Shown one piece after another: positions 48,301-59,497 of a stretch of 64,000 nucleotides of DNA. The DNA comes from Juglans regia. Lineage: Eukaryota; Streptophyta; Magnoliopsida; Fagales; Juglandaceae. Location: positions 44,210,802-44,274,801 of the forward strand of contig NC_049901.1 of assembly GCF_001411555.2 (NCBI RefSeq), given 5' to 3'. The position numbers were made by a program, and so were the translations under genes. The notes below the pieces were generated by a model. The model worked only from the letters and a program-made list of their open reading frames with translations, was not told where the DNA came from and did not search any database. How positions within the stretch are numbered: position 1 is the stretch's first letter; every line of letters starts with the position of its first letter.

Positions 48301-48475
48301 ATCTATATCAATGAGACACCACTGATGTGCCCTTATGTAGGAACATGGATATTTGTGTTGAACAAATAGATTACTATGTTATGGAGATTCTGGTTTATTT
48401 TAAAAGTATTATTTGGAAATGACTTTTAGGTGATATGAGTTAACTCTCCGGACCCTCTGGGGTCGGGGTGTTACA
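45364..48475 (+). repeat. 3.1-kb solo LTR (Ty3/gypsy type) with 5-bp target duplication
   Basis: Starts TGTAACACCCGGCC and ends GGTCGGGGTGTTACA. A perfect 5-bp duplication CTTCT flanks it (45359-45363 and 48476-48480). TG...CA ends, the inverted TGTAACACCC terminus and no gag or pol inside mark a solo LTR left by LTR-LTR recombination. Length and termini suggest a chromovirus such as Tekay or a Retand-type gypsy element, which is inference. It contains a CT/CA-rich region (45830-46560) whose open frames I do not regard as genes, a 54-bp tandem repeat, and ttactgagttgttgataact near 48078, also found in the solo LTR at 12732. Confidence 0.88.
47491..47615. repeat. 54-bp tandem repeat inside the solo LTR
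   Basis: The unit begins ttctgaaaa(c/t)tct and contains tattctgttctgaa and tctgatatgat. Starts at 47491, 47545 and 47599 give a period of 54 bp and about 2.3 copies. Confidence 0.7.
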
Positions 48476-48480
48476 CTTCT

Positions 48481-49250
48481 ACTTTAATTTTAATTGCTTG
48501 GCTCGAAGAAAGTAGAAAGTTCTCAAGGATTAATTGCTCAGGGGACAAACAGATATCGTTTTAAAATCAAAACATTTTAGTTGAACCCCAAGCTTGAACT
48601 TCATCTCAAATCAAGTCCAAATATTTTTAGTTGCATCCATATAATCAATTATCACTGCATGGTTTGGAATCGTAATAATATCAACCATTATAAGTTAGTG
48701 TTTGTTTTTTTTTTTTTTTTATCCTTTTCTCACGAGGGGTTGATCAAAATCCTCTAAAAACATTATATTAGTGTCATAGACTCATAATAATACCTTCACT
48801 TAAACATTCTTTTTCTCTACGCGGCTGTCTGACTATAATTAGCGACGTCTCGTATACTCTGATCTCAATCAAAATCATCAAAACCAAAGAAATTGGTGCA
48901 ACCCAAACCCATGTTTAGATATGTGGTTGTGAGGTGGAAATTCAATTGCTACTGTTTTCAATTGTTGGAAAAGGTTGCAAATTGACTAAAGTTGAGAGTG
49001 ATTGAAGCAAAGGGAAATTAGGGCCAGCCCACCTGTGTTGACCTCTTATAATTTATTCAGTTAATTGACATCAACTTCATTATTGGGGGGTAGAAAGAGA
49101 CAATGAAATTAGAAGTGGTAGCACCATATATATGACCCACACTCAAAACTAGAACCACAGAATTATAACCAATGAGAATCTATTTAACACACCTTTTTTT
49201 TTTTTAACACATTACCGCTTTCACATCAAATATATATGCTAAAGATCAAA
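48481..49250. other. Intergenic DNA, nothing recognised
   Basis: AT-rich, with poly(T) tracts at 48706 and 49195. Nothing coding is visible. Confidence 0.3.
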
Positions 49251-49254
49251 TATT

Positions 49255-50170
49255 TTTGTTTGGAGAGTGAGATGATCAGATTAGAATTTTATGAATAATA
49301 GTAAGATAATTTATGAAGAGTAGTGATCAGATAGTTTGAGTTGAGTGTTTTTTAGATTTTGAAAAAGAATAGAGAAAAAGTTGAATAAAAAATATTATAA
49401 AGTTAAAATATTATTAGAATATAGTTTTATAATATTATTTTTGTTTGAAAATTTGAAAAAGTTGAATTTTTATTTTTTGAAAGTTTGAGAAAGTTGTAAC
49501 GATTAGTTTGAAAATTTTGTATTTGAATTATGTTTGGAATGGAGATGTGATGAGAATTTTGGGATGAGATCTATTTCCAAACAAGCCTGAGTCTCCTATT
49601 TTTTCGCAGATGAGATGAGATGAGATGAGTTGAAATTAAAGTTAAAAGTTATAATATATTTTTTTAATAATATATTTTTTTTTTTGGATTTGAAAATTTT
49701 GAATTGTTTATTTTATTTTGTGTGAAAATTCAGAAAAATTGTAATGATTAGATGATATGAGTTGTGAGGAGTTGTGAAAACAAACTAGATCAAATGAGTT
49801 GTGATGAGTTGAAAGAAGTTGAAAGTTGTGAAAACAAACGAGTTGAGAGGAGTTGATAGTGTTTTTGAAGTTAAAATGAGTCACACTATGATTGGTGTGT
49901 TAACACACGGACTTACATATTAGCAAAACTGATCGCAAATTATGTTCATCTTTATTCCAAAATTTGGGATAATGATTGAAGTTCTTGCAACTATTTTACA
50001 ATCAATTATGCATGTCGTTTTTCTAAATTTTGTTGATTGTGTCGTTTGGATTCGAAGATGAGTTGAGATGAGTTGTGAATAGTAGTGAGATTTGTTAGTT
50101 AAAGTTGCTGAATAGTAGTGAATAGTAGTGAGATGAGTTGAGATGGGCTGTGAATACAAACGAAAAATCC
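49255..50170. mobile_element. Cluster of GTTTGGA-type MITEs
   Basis: At least three members occur in series. About 49255-49590 starts tgtttggagagtgagatgat and ends atctatttccaaacaagcc. About 49605-49800 is (gatga)n-rich. About 50040-50162 starts cgtttggattcgaagatgag and ends ctgtgaatacaaacg. They share gatgagttgagatgag text and AT-rich cores with the elements at 22362 and 27343-27660. Boundaries are approximate. Confidence 0.45.
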
Positions 50171-50394
50171 TAAAGTAACAGAGGAACTAATTATTTAGAA
50201 AGTGCATGAATAAGAGAAATATCATAAATCATCTTAAATTTTATCATCCCCAATTATATTTGATATGTGACATATTTTAAGTGATTATTATTCAAGTAGT
50301 TGACATATAAAATCACTTAAGATGTACCACATTAACAAGTATGATCAAGACTTTTATGTTAACATACAAGAAATTGGGGTTGGAAAAGTGAAAA

Positions 50395-50544
50395 AAATTG
50401 CTGCAAAAGACCAGTTTCGAAACTTGATATAAAAAAGCAGCAACAATGTAAATAAAACTCGTTGTAATTATATAAAGACTTTTTACGTCGATTTTATTTT
50501 CAACAGACATAAAATCGTTGTAAAAGACTTTATTTCTTGTAGTG
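50395..50544. mobile_element. Fragment with a CACTA terminus
   Basis: The right end, reverse-complemented, begins CACTACAAGAAATAAAG, the standard CACTA/EnSpm terminal motif. Subterminal repeats such as ttgtaaaagac and ttacgtcga follow. The matching left end is not obvious, so this may be a truncated element. Confidence 0.45.
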
Positions 50545-53108
50545 GTTGAAGAATAGCATTATTCTTTAAATAAATATCATGTATCCCAACTCAATCCCAT
50601 TCTTAATTAGTCCCTACTACGTTAAAAAAATAATAATAAGAAAGAAGAAGAATCGTGGGTGGGAGGTGTATGTAAGTGATGTAGATGGATGGTCCCAATT
50701 GGTGCATTGGGTCCCCTCTCTGAACATTCACAATTAGTGTACGTTGCAAACCCAAAGCTAAACTACTACACCAACCTACAAAGATCTGTGCAGTGCAGTG
50801 CAGGGCCTCTCTAACCTCTTTCATCAAAATCAAAAGCTAGCCCATATATGATCAGTTCCATTAATCACAACTACAATTGTAAAGGAAATGTTGATCTTTA
50901 TTTTAAAAGTTAACATGATGTATATATATATATATATATATATTGTCAGTGTATTGAATTAATAGATATATGAAATCATTTAAAATTTAAAAAATACTCG
51001 TTGATAGAAGATAAAAGATAGGAGTGGTTAAGATGTTAAGTAATATTTTTAGATGCGCGCCAAGCTTGAAAAATGGCAAAGCAAGATTAGATGGGAAGTT
51101 GTCATGGTCTGTCTCACCACCATGACAGCCAGCTATAGGCGGCTTTGCCAACTTGATCCTCCATAGAAACCATCATCCATGGGGTTGAACAAAAACCACT
51201 AAATTCCGAACAAGGTGACACAATGACACAGATTGATGTGCCATGAACAACCTAATTCTTCTCCCTCCCCCAAACTGTCAAAAGGTCCATGATTCAAACG
51301 ATTGGCCCCAGATACTCATCCAAAACACCCAATCACATCCAACGTAAAAGACAGTGAGACAACAGCCTACCACTTGGTCGGTGATGATGTTGACACGTGT
51401 CATTTCATATGTCCAACAACGTACGAAAGGTGAGATGTGATCCCTTGTGGGCTCCATTTGGTGGACCCTCCCACCGTCCAGCACAACTTAAAACTCAAAA
51501 CCCAAACGATACTGCTACTGTCACAGCTGGCATGTATTAAATTTTTATTTTTTTTAATATTTTTAATTATTATAAAAATTATAAAAATGTATAATTTTGT
51601 TAATATTTACTTCTATAATTATTAATTAAAAAATAAATAAATTAAAATAATCGAACAACAAGTTTGAACGTTAAGTTTGAGTCTTTTCCAAACCCAAAAG
51701 GCATGTCTGCCGACTTTAAAGAGATGAATATGATGGGACCCTTTTTCCCCCAATTTGAGAATTTGAAATGGTACGTCAGGTGGGACCCCAATCATGGCCT
51801 AGGGATATGAATATCAGGTGCCTGCTACCGTACGGAGTTTTCAGTCTGAAAGTTACTGTGTTTCTAGGGATCAACAATAACATTAGATTAGTCTTTGGGT
51901 AGGTTAATTTGCCACTCAGAAATTTGATCTTCGTCATCCAGTACATAGCAGAATGAGAGGATGGTGTTTGATCTGATCTATGCTGTGTTATTTTGATCCA
52001 AGTCCTTCCTGTTTTTGGCTGTGCAAGCTCATTTACAGAGGGGGGCTTTCTTTGTCGTCTCCACCATGCATTTCCTACGTGTTCTTCCTCCAAAATTTAC
52101 ACGAAATATCAGTCTTTTACTTCTTGAAGAATCTGATCATCGCATGATCTCATCTTGTATTTATTTTTGTATGGGATGAACTTATAATCATAAAATGAAA
52201 TCGATCATCAAATTAGAAACAAAGAAAAAAAAAAAGGGAGGGGGAGGGGATATCCTAAGCAGTACTAGGATATATTAATAGATATTATCACATGAACAAT
52301 CATAAACCCAAGCTTTCTCCCTTATTTTTTTTTGACCCTCCTTGATCCATTATTGCATGTCTCTTTTGCTTAGGAGAGAAAAAAGACAGGAGTTCCTGTA
52401 GTTCAAGCACCACTGAATATTCGGTTAAAGTTGAAGCTCATGAGGAGGGATACTGATGATGAGTTGATTAGCAGAGCAGAATGATAAGATGAGCAGCTGA
52501 CTGTGCTCCAATTAAGCCAAACAAATAATCCAAAAGTGGATACTGAGTCATGAGCGTCAAAAACCCCTATCGATCGTATATCCCATGCATGGGATCCACC
52601 AGTACCGGCCAGCTTTTGGCTAGATATCATGCATCATGAAATTATACAAGGCATGCATGCAGCAGTTTCCTCAGGAGGCACAAGGTTATGGACCATACAT
52701 CCTGCCACCTCAGTATTCTATTCGTTTCTTCCAAGTAAATTATACCCATTGGCCATGCGTGATTCATGCTTTGACAAACTTTCTTAGTATTGATTTTTAT
52801 TCCTTTTTTTCTAATAATTTTATCGGCCATGATTGGTTTTTTCCACCTCCCTGGCCTCAACTTTTTGCCTAACTTTAGGTCAAACATAACATCGTTTATT
52901 TTTGGGATTAAAGAAGAAAACTAATGATGATTATAACTTCAAGGCTAAAACTTTATGCCAATGGTAAAATAATGTATAATCTACACTTGAATAAAAAGAG
53001 AAAAAATGCGCCTACTTATTAGGAAAAAAAGGGAGGTAGAAGAAAATTAAGGGAAGAGTAGAGCAACGCAAGAAGTACATAATTATGACTCATTTTGGAG
53101 ATCAACAG
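50545..53108. other. Intergenic region, no supported gene
   Basis: Contains (TA)n near 50920-50942 and, at 51360-51480, a stretch with acacgtgtcat (an ACGT core). The minus-strand frame 51776-52093 begins at TTG and matches no family I know. This stretch looks less repetitive than its flanks but I cannot assign a gene to it. Confidence 0.35.
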
Positions 53109-54426
53109 TGTTGAACCCAAGGTTTCACCTTTTATATAATTATATATCTGCATATGAATTTTGATGATAACAAATAAATTCAAATATAAAGGAGTCTCAA
53201 ACACAAGTTGTCTAGACAATATTGAAACCAAACACATCAATGAACCAAGCATGCACAAGAAATGGAATTAACAAACTCACAAATAAAACTCTTAGAATAA
53301 TTTTGTACATCTCTTGAAAAATTCGAAATTAGATTAAGGCTTAAAATTAATATTTTCTCATAAAACATCAAATTGCATTTTCCACATTTGCATGATATAT
53401 TTGAAAATTAAAAATTTGAAATTTGAAATTTTGAAAGATAATTGATTATCATATTTAACATGTGCATGATATAATTAAAAGTTTAAATTTTAAAAATTTG
53501 AAAGATGATTGATTCTTACCTTTCATATGTGCATGTTTTGTTTGAAAATTTTGAAAAATGATTGATACTATTTTTGACATATGCAAAAGGTAGATGATAA
53601 AAATAGATGATTTTGTTTGAAAAATTTGAAAAGTAAATCATTCTCATTTTGTCATATACGAAAAGTAAAAGATTAGGTTTTGAAAATTTTGAAAAGTGAA
53701 TAATGTTGTCTTTGACAATTGTAAAAAGGAGAAACTTTTATTTGAAATTTTTGAAAAGTCAGTAGTGCTCCTTTTTGACATGTGAATCTTTTTAAATGTG
53801 AAAATTAAGTCTCATATGCTTATAAATAACTTAATTGAGATCTTCAAATTCACAACAAGAGCATACACACATCAATTGTAAGTGTTACAACATTCATTTA
53901 AAGCTTTCAATCTTTCTTCTCTAAGTATTGAGTCTTAACCCTTGTTCATTTTAAGAGAGATATAGTTTGTGCTGTATTGTTCTTATTTCACTCATTGATG
54001 AGTATTTTTTGATAACCTACCCATTATCAGTTCTTCTATCAGTAAAGGGTGTGTATAATTCTTGTGCGTGTAAAAGGTGTTCTACACTGGGAATAGTTGA
54101 ATTACTACATGCAAGGTGATTGCAAGTGTAGAGGGTGTTCTAAATGAACTCTTTGTATCGATACTGCTCAAAGGTGTAATAGGTTTCTATTTCTATCTGA
54201 AGGAGGTTGCATAGTAAATTTGGGAATCCTCAAGGGATAGCTTGAGACGAGGACGTAGACAGTGAGGTTGAACCTCGTTAAAATACTGAGTTTGCTTCTT
54301 TTTTACTCTTTATATTTCCTACTGCTTCGTATTTTGTTCATATTTTATATTGTGTATTTGGTTTATAATTGTTAATTTTTAAATACAACCCAATTCACCC
54401 CTATTGTGTTAGACATCTGGGCAACA
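53109..54426 (+). repeat. SIRE-like copia LTR (about 1.3 kb), solo or truncated element
   Basis: Starts TGTTGAACCCAAGG and ends CATCTGGGCAACA. It carries a TATA candidate (gcttataaataac, about 53820), a repetitive gaaaattttgaaaa-rich 5' half with recurring tgcatgatata and tgacatatgcaaaag, and a 3' tail ending caacccaattcacccc before the terminus, a wording typical of SIRE/Maximus LTRs. No PBS follows and no 5-bp duplication was recognised. Confidence 0.65.
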
Positions 54427-54453
54427 ATTACATTTAAGGAAAATGATATATCT

Positions 54454-54595
54454 AAGCTCTAAATGTACAAGTCTCACGCATATATTTTATAAAAAAAAAT
54501 GGATTCCAACATGAAAAGTTTTGAAAAACTCATTTTGCCTTGATGTGGTCCATTTTTTATAAAAAGTCTGCACAAGACTTATACATTTAGAGCTT
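54454..54595. mobile_element. Foldback MITE (AAGCTCTAAATGT ends)
   Basis: Left aagctctaaatgtacaagtc mirrors right gacttatacatttagagctt. About 142 bp and non-coding. The element at 57445-57602 is similar in layout (a 'tataagttcgaaatagacaag' style arm). Confidence 0.65.
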
Positions 54596-55544
54596 GTCTC
54601 TAGCACTACTGCAATTAATATACTTGCAGATCAACCCTCATGCATTCATCTATATGAAGTGAATTCAAGCTATTGGATTGATATATACAAGTCCAATTTC
54701 ATTTGTTTTGATTCTGGGTACTGATTGAGTTAGCTAGGGAAAAACAAGGATAAATAATTTTTTTTTTAAATATAAAAGCTTATTATGGAAAAATAAAAAG
54801 ATAAGAATTAAAGCATAGGGCACACTGAACATCACTACCTCCCTATAGGGGTGCTACCTGTACCTTGACCTTGCTTGTGGGGTTTGTCCTTTAGAATTCC
54901 CCACCGTATACCAAGTTGGGGGCAGACTCGTGGTCTGTCCAACGCCCCCATCCACGATGTAGACAACCGAAAAACACAAAAGAAATAAATAAATAATCCA
55001 CAACAAAATACAAATCCAATGAATCAACAACAAAGAACCACGACAACGGCCACTCGTAGTTGTGGTTCTCTTTGCAAACTCACACCATGAATGGTCATGG
55101 GTTTCCACAGCGGGATGGTTATGATCATCGAGTGCTTCAAGAAGGAGGAGAAGAAAAAGTGGAGGAGGAGTCAAGGAAAAGGATGAGAAGAGGAGGAGGA
55201 GAAGAAGAGGACGAAGTCGTTTTATCAATGAAATTATATATAATTATAATTTTGGGTAGGGGTGCGGTGGGGGGTGGGCCTGGACTGCCCCCCGCCCTCA
55301 CTTTGTGTGGCGTGCGGTCGGGGCACCCCATCCTTGTATGGTATAGGTGGGGTTGTCGGCGCCACCTAGGCTGGGCAGGGGCGGCACCACCCTGCCGCCC
55401 ACTGCCCTTGCCCAGCCTGGCCTACCTCTCTATTCAAAAGCATATATATGATAATATTGATATGTTTTGATGATCTTAAAAATGATTCAAACTTTTTTTC
55501 TAATTTTTTTTATGTGTATATATATAGCTATTCATTTTACTTTT
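54596..55544. other. Repeat-like region with a GC-rich, G-run island
   Basis: 54850-54960 and 55255-55440 are GC-rich (gggtaggggtgcggtggggg and onward; cagtccaggc-like blocks) inside AT-rich DNA, with a GA-rich purine tract between (55140-55215). Long frames on both strands (55060-55470 +, 54854-55228 -) follow composition rather than any family. The island resembles the GC patch at 4665. Confidence 0.35.
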
Positions 55545-55888
55545 TGTTGAACCTTCAAGTTTCATATAATTATATATCTACAAATAGATTTTGATGATAA
55601 CAAATGAATTCAAGTATAAAGGAGTCTCAAACTCAAGTTATCTACACAATGAAACCAAGCACATCAATGAACCAAGCATGAGAAGTTTTAGAATAAGAAC
55701 ATTAACATATTTTTGCCAATGCTTTATTTTAAATTCACATCCATTGAATTATTAAGCTTGTTATATAAAGTTGGAATTATGTTATTTATTGCTTAAAAAA
55801 TTAATGCACATTTTCAGGGGGAGCTTAAGTATTACTACAGGCCTCAGAGTTTTACTAAGTATTTGTCATCATAAAAAATGGGAAGATT
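55545..55888 (+). repeat. SIRE-like LTR start plus 3' internal end with polypurine tract
   Basis: 55545-55690 repeats the first about 145 bp of the LTR (TGTTGAACC, then ataattatatatctac and gaattcaag). It is then replaced by internal sequence (cagggggagc at 55815, then gtatttgtcatcataaaaaa and tgggaaga), the usual SIRE-type 3' internal end with its polypurine tract, directly before the next LTR at 55889. Confidence 0.6.
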
Positions 55889-57327
55889 GTTGAACCCAAG
55901 GTTTCAATTTTCATATAATTATATATCGATATATAGATTTTGATGATAACAAATGAATTCAAGCATAAAGGAGTCTCAAACTCATGTTGTCTACACAATG
56001 AAGCCAAACACATCAATGAACCAAGCATGAGTAAGAAAGGGAACAAACTCACAAATAAAACTCTTAGAGTAATTTTGTACATCTCTTAAAAAATTTAGAA
56101 TTGGATTTAGGCTCAAAATTAATATTCTCATAAAGCATCAAATTGTATTTTTCATATGTGCATGATATATTTGAAAATTCAAATTTTGAAATTTGAATTT
56201 TTGAAAGATGATTGATTGTTATTTTTCACATGTGCATGACATAATTAAAAGTTTGAATTTTAAAAATTTAAAAGATGATTAATTATCATCTTTCATACAT
56301 GTATGTTTTGTTTGAAAATTTTGAAAAGTGATTGATACTCTTTTTGACATATGCAAAAGATAGATGATTTTGTTTGAAAATTTTAAAAAGTGATTGATAT
56401 TCTTTTTGACATATGCAAAAGATAGATGATTTTGTTTGAAAATTTTGAAAAGTAAATCATGCTCATTTTGTCATATGCGAAAAGTAAAAAATTAGGTTTG
56501 AAAATTTTGAAAGCTTTGAATGAATGTTGTAAAACTTGCAATTGATGTGTGTATGCTCTTGTTGTGAATTTGAAAATCTTAATTGAGCTATTTATAGGCA
56601 TATGAGACTTTATTTTCAAATTTAAAAAGATTCACATGTCAAAAAGGAGCACCACTTACTTTTAAAAAATTTCAAATAAAAGTTTCTCCTCCTTTTTGCA
56701 ATTGTCAAAGATAACATCATTTACTTTTCAAAATTTTTAAACTCAATCTTTTACTTTTTAGCATATGACAAAATGAGTAGGATTTACTTTTCAAAATTTT
56801 CAAGCAAAATCATCTACATTTTGCATATGTCAAAAAAGTGCATTAATTATTTTTCAAAATTTTCAAACAAAATCATCTACCTTTTGCACATGTCAAAAAG
56901 AGTACCAATCATTTTTCAAAATTTTCAAACAAAACATGCACATGTGGAAAATGACAATGAATCATTTTTCAAATTTTCAAAATTTAAACTTTTAATCATG
57001 TCATGCACATGTAAAAGATGACAATCAATCATCTTTCAAAAGTTTAAATTTTTAATTTTTAATTTTCAAATATATAATGCACATGTGGAAAATGCAATTT
57101 GATGCTTTATGAGAAAATATTAATTTTGAGCCTTAATCCAATTTCGATTATTTCAAGAGATGTACAAAATTACTCTAAGGGCTTTATTTGTGAGCCTGTT
57201 CATTGATGTGCTTGGTTTCATTGTGTAGACAACTTGAGTTTGAGACTCATTTTTGTTTGAATTCATTTGTTATCATCAAAATCATATATAATTATATGAA
57301 ACTTGTGACCTTGGGTTCAACAATAAT
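55889..57327. repeat. Head-to-head palindrome of two truncated SIRE-like LTRs
   Basis: 55889-56505 is an LTR in plus orientation (starts TGTTGAACCCAAGG). At about 56505 it switches to a reverse-complement copy that runs to 57327, ending ACCTTGGGTTCAACA. The inverted copy is about 200 bp longer and includes the TATA-like agctatttataggc region, which lies beyond the truncation of the forward copy. The text of the intact LTR at 53109 allows the arms to be matched piece by piece. The result is a 1.4-kb imperfect inverted repeat. Confidence 0.75.
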
Positions 57328-57444
57328 TATCTACAAATCTGTATGTTAAGATATTTAAGAATTTAAATTAATTTATCGTTTGCTAAAGTTAGTAGATATG
57401 GAGTTCACATTTCTGTCATAAATATTGATATGAGTAGTGATTTG

Positions 57445-57602
57445 TATAAGTTCGAAATAGACAAGTCTTACGCAATTATTTTTGTAAAAAAGTGGACTTA
57501 GTGGCTCCCATGAAAAAGCATACAAAAACTATTATTTTTTTTATTGGGATCCACTATTTTGTAAAATGTCTCGCGAAAGTTGTCTATTTGAAACTTGTAT
57601 CT
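57445..57602. mobile_element. Foldback MITE
   Basis: Left tataagttcgaaatagacaa with caagtcttacg pairs with the reverse complement of the right end (gatacaagtttcaaatagac, then aactttcgcgagac). Inner blocks agtggac and ggatccact also pair. About 158 bp. Confidence 0.65.
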
Positions 57603-58207
57603 TTATTAGCTAGATTGATATATACAGTAGAATGGATGGTACGTACCACTGTTGAAATTATTGATAGGTGGGTAAAAGGAAGGGTAAGCTTTCCAATTAA
57701 CACGAGTAAATGATGGTAAGGTCACCCACATACCCGACTGCACAAAGCACAGAAGCACAGAATCAAAAGAAGATGATGGCTTAGAAGGAAAATGGTCTCC
57801 ATTGTAGGCCCTACTTGGAATTTCCAATAAAAAATTTACAAGCAGGTTGATTAAAAATAGTATAACCCTCACTTCATTATTTTTATTTTTTGGGGGGTGA
57901 ATCAATGACTATTTCATTTCTCAAAACATATATAATCTATACACAAAAGGGCCTAACTAAGAATTACAAGCCCTATTCACCCCAAAATGAACCAATAGAC
58001 ATTACCACAACACAATCACATAAAATCACCCAGGAAAATCCTCAACATACATCAACCACCAGACAGTAATTAATTTCCCACATTCGGTATCATGATTACC
58101 AAACATGCTAATATCCTAGAATTCAGAGAAATGAGGTGTCAAATCCCAAGATTCTCCAAGGGCGCCCCCCCCCCCCTTTCTATCATCAACTCGAGGCCTC
58201 TACACGT
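57603..58207. other. Upstream flank of the Hev b 5-like gene
   Basis: Nothing coding is visible. It has a run of 12 or more C at about 58167-58178. Confidence 0.3.
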
Positions 58208-58216
58208 CTATATAAA
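58208..58216 (+). promoter_or_regulatory. TATA box of the Hev b 5-like gene
   Basis: CTATATAAA lies about 115 bp upstream of the ATG at 58329. A leader of about 85 nt follows. Confidence 0.65.
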
Positions 58217-58328
58217 CCACTCATTCAGCATTTTTTCTTCATCTCAAGCTAGCATTCTTTATCTGCTTCCATACATCTTACCTTTCTTCTGTTTATTTTG
58301 TTAATTACGAATTTCGTTACAATTCCAA

Positions 58329-59497
58329 ATGGCCACTGTTGAGGTAACTCGTCAACTTGTAGCTAAACTTTTCTATTGATCAGTACTGATCTAGATGGAA
58401 TCCAATATTTTTGCTTTGTATAGCTGTTTCTAATTTATTCCATCTTCTCTTTGTGATTTGGTTTTCTAAAGAGTCAACTAAACTAAAAGTGGCTCCATTT
58501 TTATGATTTGTCCCTCTAAGAAGCCAGTATATTTATGGTCGTAAGTGATGCTTTCTGCCACTAGATCAGTACCAGTTCTTTTAATTAACGTTGTGAGATA
58601 TTAATAGTCCTGACTATATGTGTCTTGTACCATCTATTCAAGGAAAACTAATATATGTGTAGCTCCTATAGTTATAGATCAGTTTACATCCATTTCAACT
58701 TTCATGCTTAATGCAGTAAAAAAAAAAAAAACACCATTTTGGTGTCCCAGTTTTTGAACTCGGTGTATGATCAAGGTGACACTCTTAGAAGCAAGACTTG
58801 ATTTTATCCTTTTACATAATGGAGTCTACCTTCATGATAGCAATCTCTAATAGACGTGTTTTTATCAGTCATCTGGTTTTTTTGTTTTTTTTTTTTAATT
58901 AGCTTCAAGGCAAGAGAGATAATCCTCCTCTAATTCCTGTGATCGTTGGCCCTGCAGGTTATATCAGCTAAGACAGCCCTCCCAGAGGACACAACCGAGG
59001 AATCACTCAAAGCTCATGAGACTACTGTCAAAGAAGAGGTAGTGACTGCACCACCTGCATCGGAGTCCACCCCAGAGGAGCCAAAGGGAGAAAAAGAGAC
59101 CGTGGCTGTGCCCGAGGAAGCCGAGGCTGTAACTGAGGCAGCCGTGGCTCCAGGACCTGAAGCCCCAGCCGAAGTTGAGACTAAGGAGGTGGCTGAAGAG
59201 ACCAAGGTTGTGACTGAGGAAACAATAGTTGAGAAGACCGAGGAGGATGCCCCTAAGGAAACACCAGAGCCGGTTGTCGAGGAGACCAAAGAAGCTACTG
59301 ACTCTGGTGAGGTTCCAGTACCAGAACCAAAGCCATCACCTGAAGTGGAAGTCCCAAAGGAAGAGGTTGTTGCAGAAGTTCCAAAAGAGGAGGTTGTAGC
59401 AGAAGTTCCGAAAGAGGAGGTTGTTAAGGAGGACGAGAAGCCAGAAGAAGCTGAGAAGAAAGTTGAGACAGAAGCCGCTGTGGAGAAGGCCGAGTAA
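58329..59497 (+). CDS. Acidic Glu/Val/Pro-rich protein, Hev b 5-like
   Basis: Exon 1 is only 15 nt (58329-58343, MATVE), with donor GAG then GTAACT. Exon 2 is 58958-59497 (acceptor CCTGCAG then GTTATATCAGC). The junction is phase 0 and gives MATVEVISAKTALPED and 184 residues in all. The rest is low-complexity and highly acidic, rich in Glu, Val, Ala, Pro, Thr and Lys, with three copies of a VPKEEVVAE unit near residues 137-164 and an end of KAE. The start M-A-(T/S)-V-E-V-.-S-A-.-T-A-L-P and the composition match the Hev b 5 latex allergen and the kiwifruit acidic protein pKIWI501. The protein is probably intrinsically disordered, and its cellular role is not known. The longer frame opening at 58946 begins with TTG inside the intron and is not the start. 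Confidence 0.85.

Noticed and set aside
54854..55470. Long ORFs on both strands over the GC island and GA-rich tract
   Set aside because: Composition-driven low complexity (poly-Leu, poly-Glu/Arg/Gly). No homology recognised.
58946..58957. Start of the Hev b 5-like protein at 58946
   Set aside because: It is a TTG codon immediately before and including the CCTGCAG acceptor. A 15-nt ATG exon at 58329 joins in frame and restores the family N-terminus.
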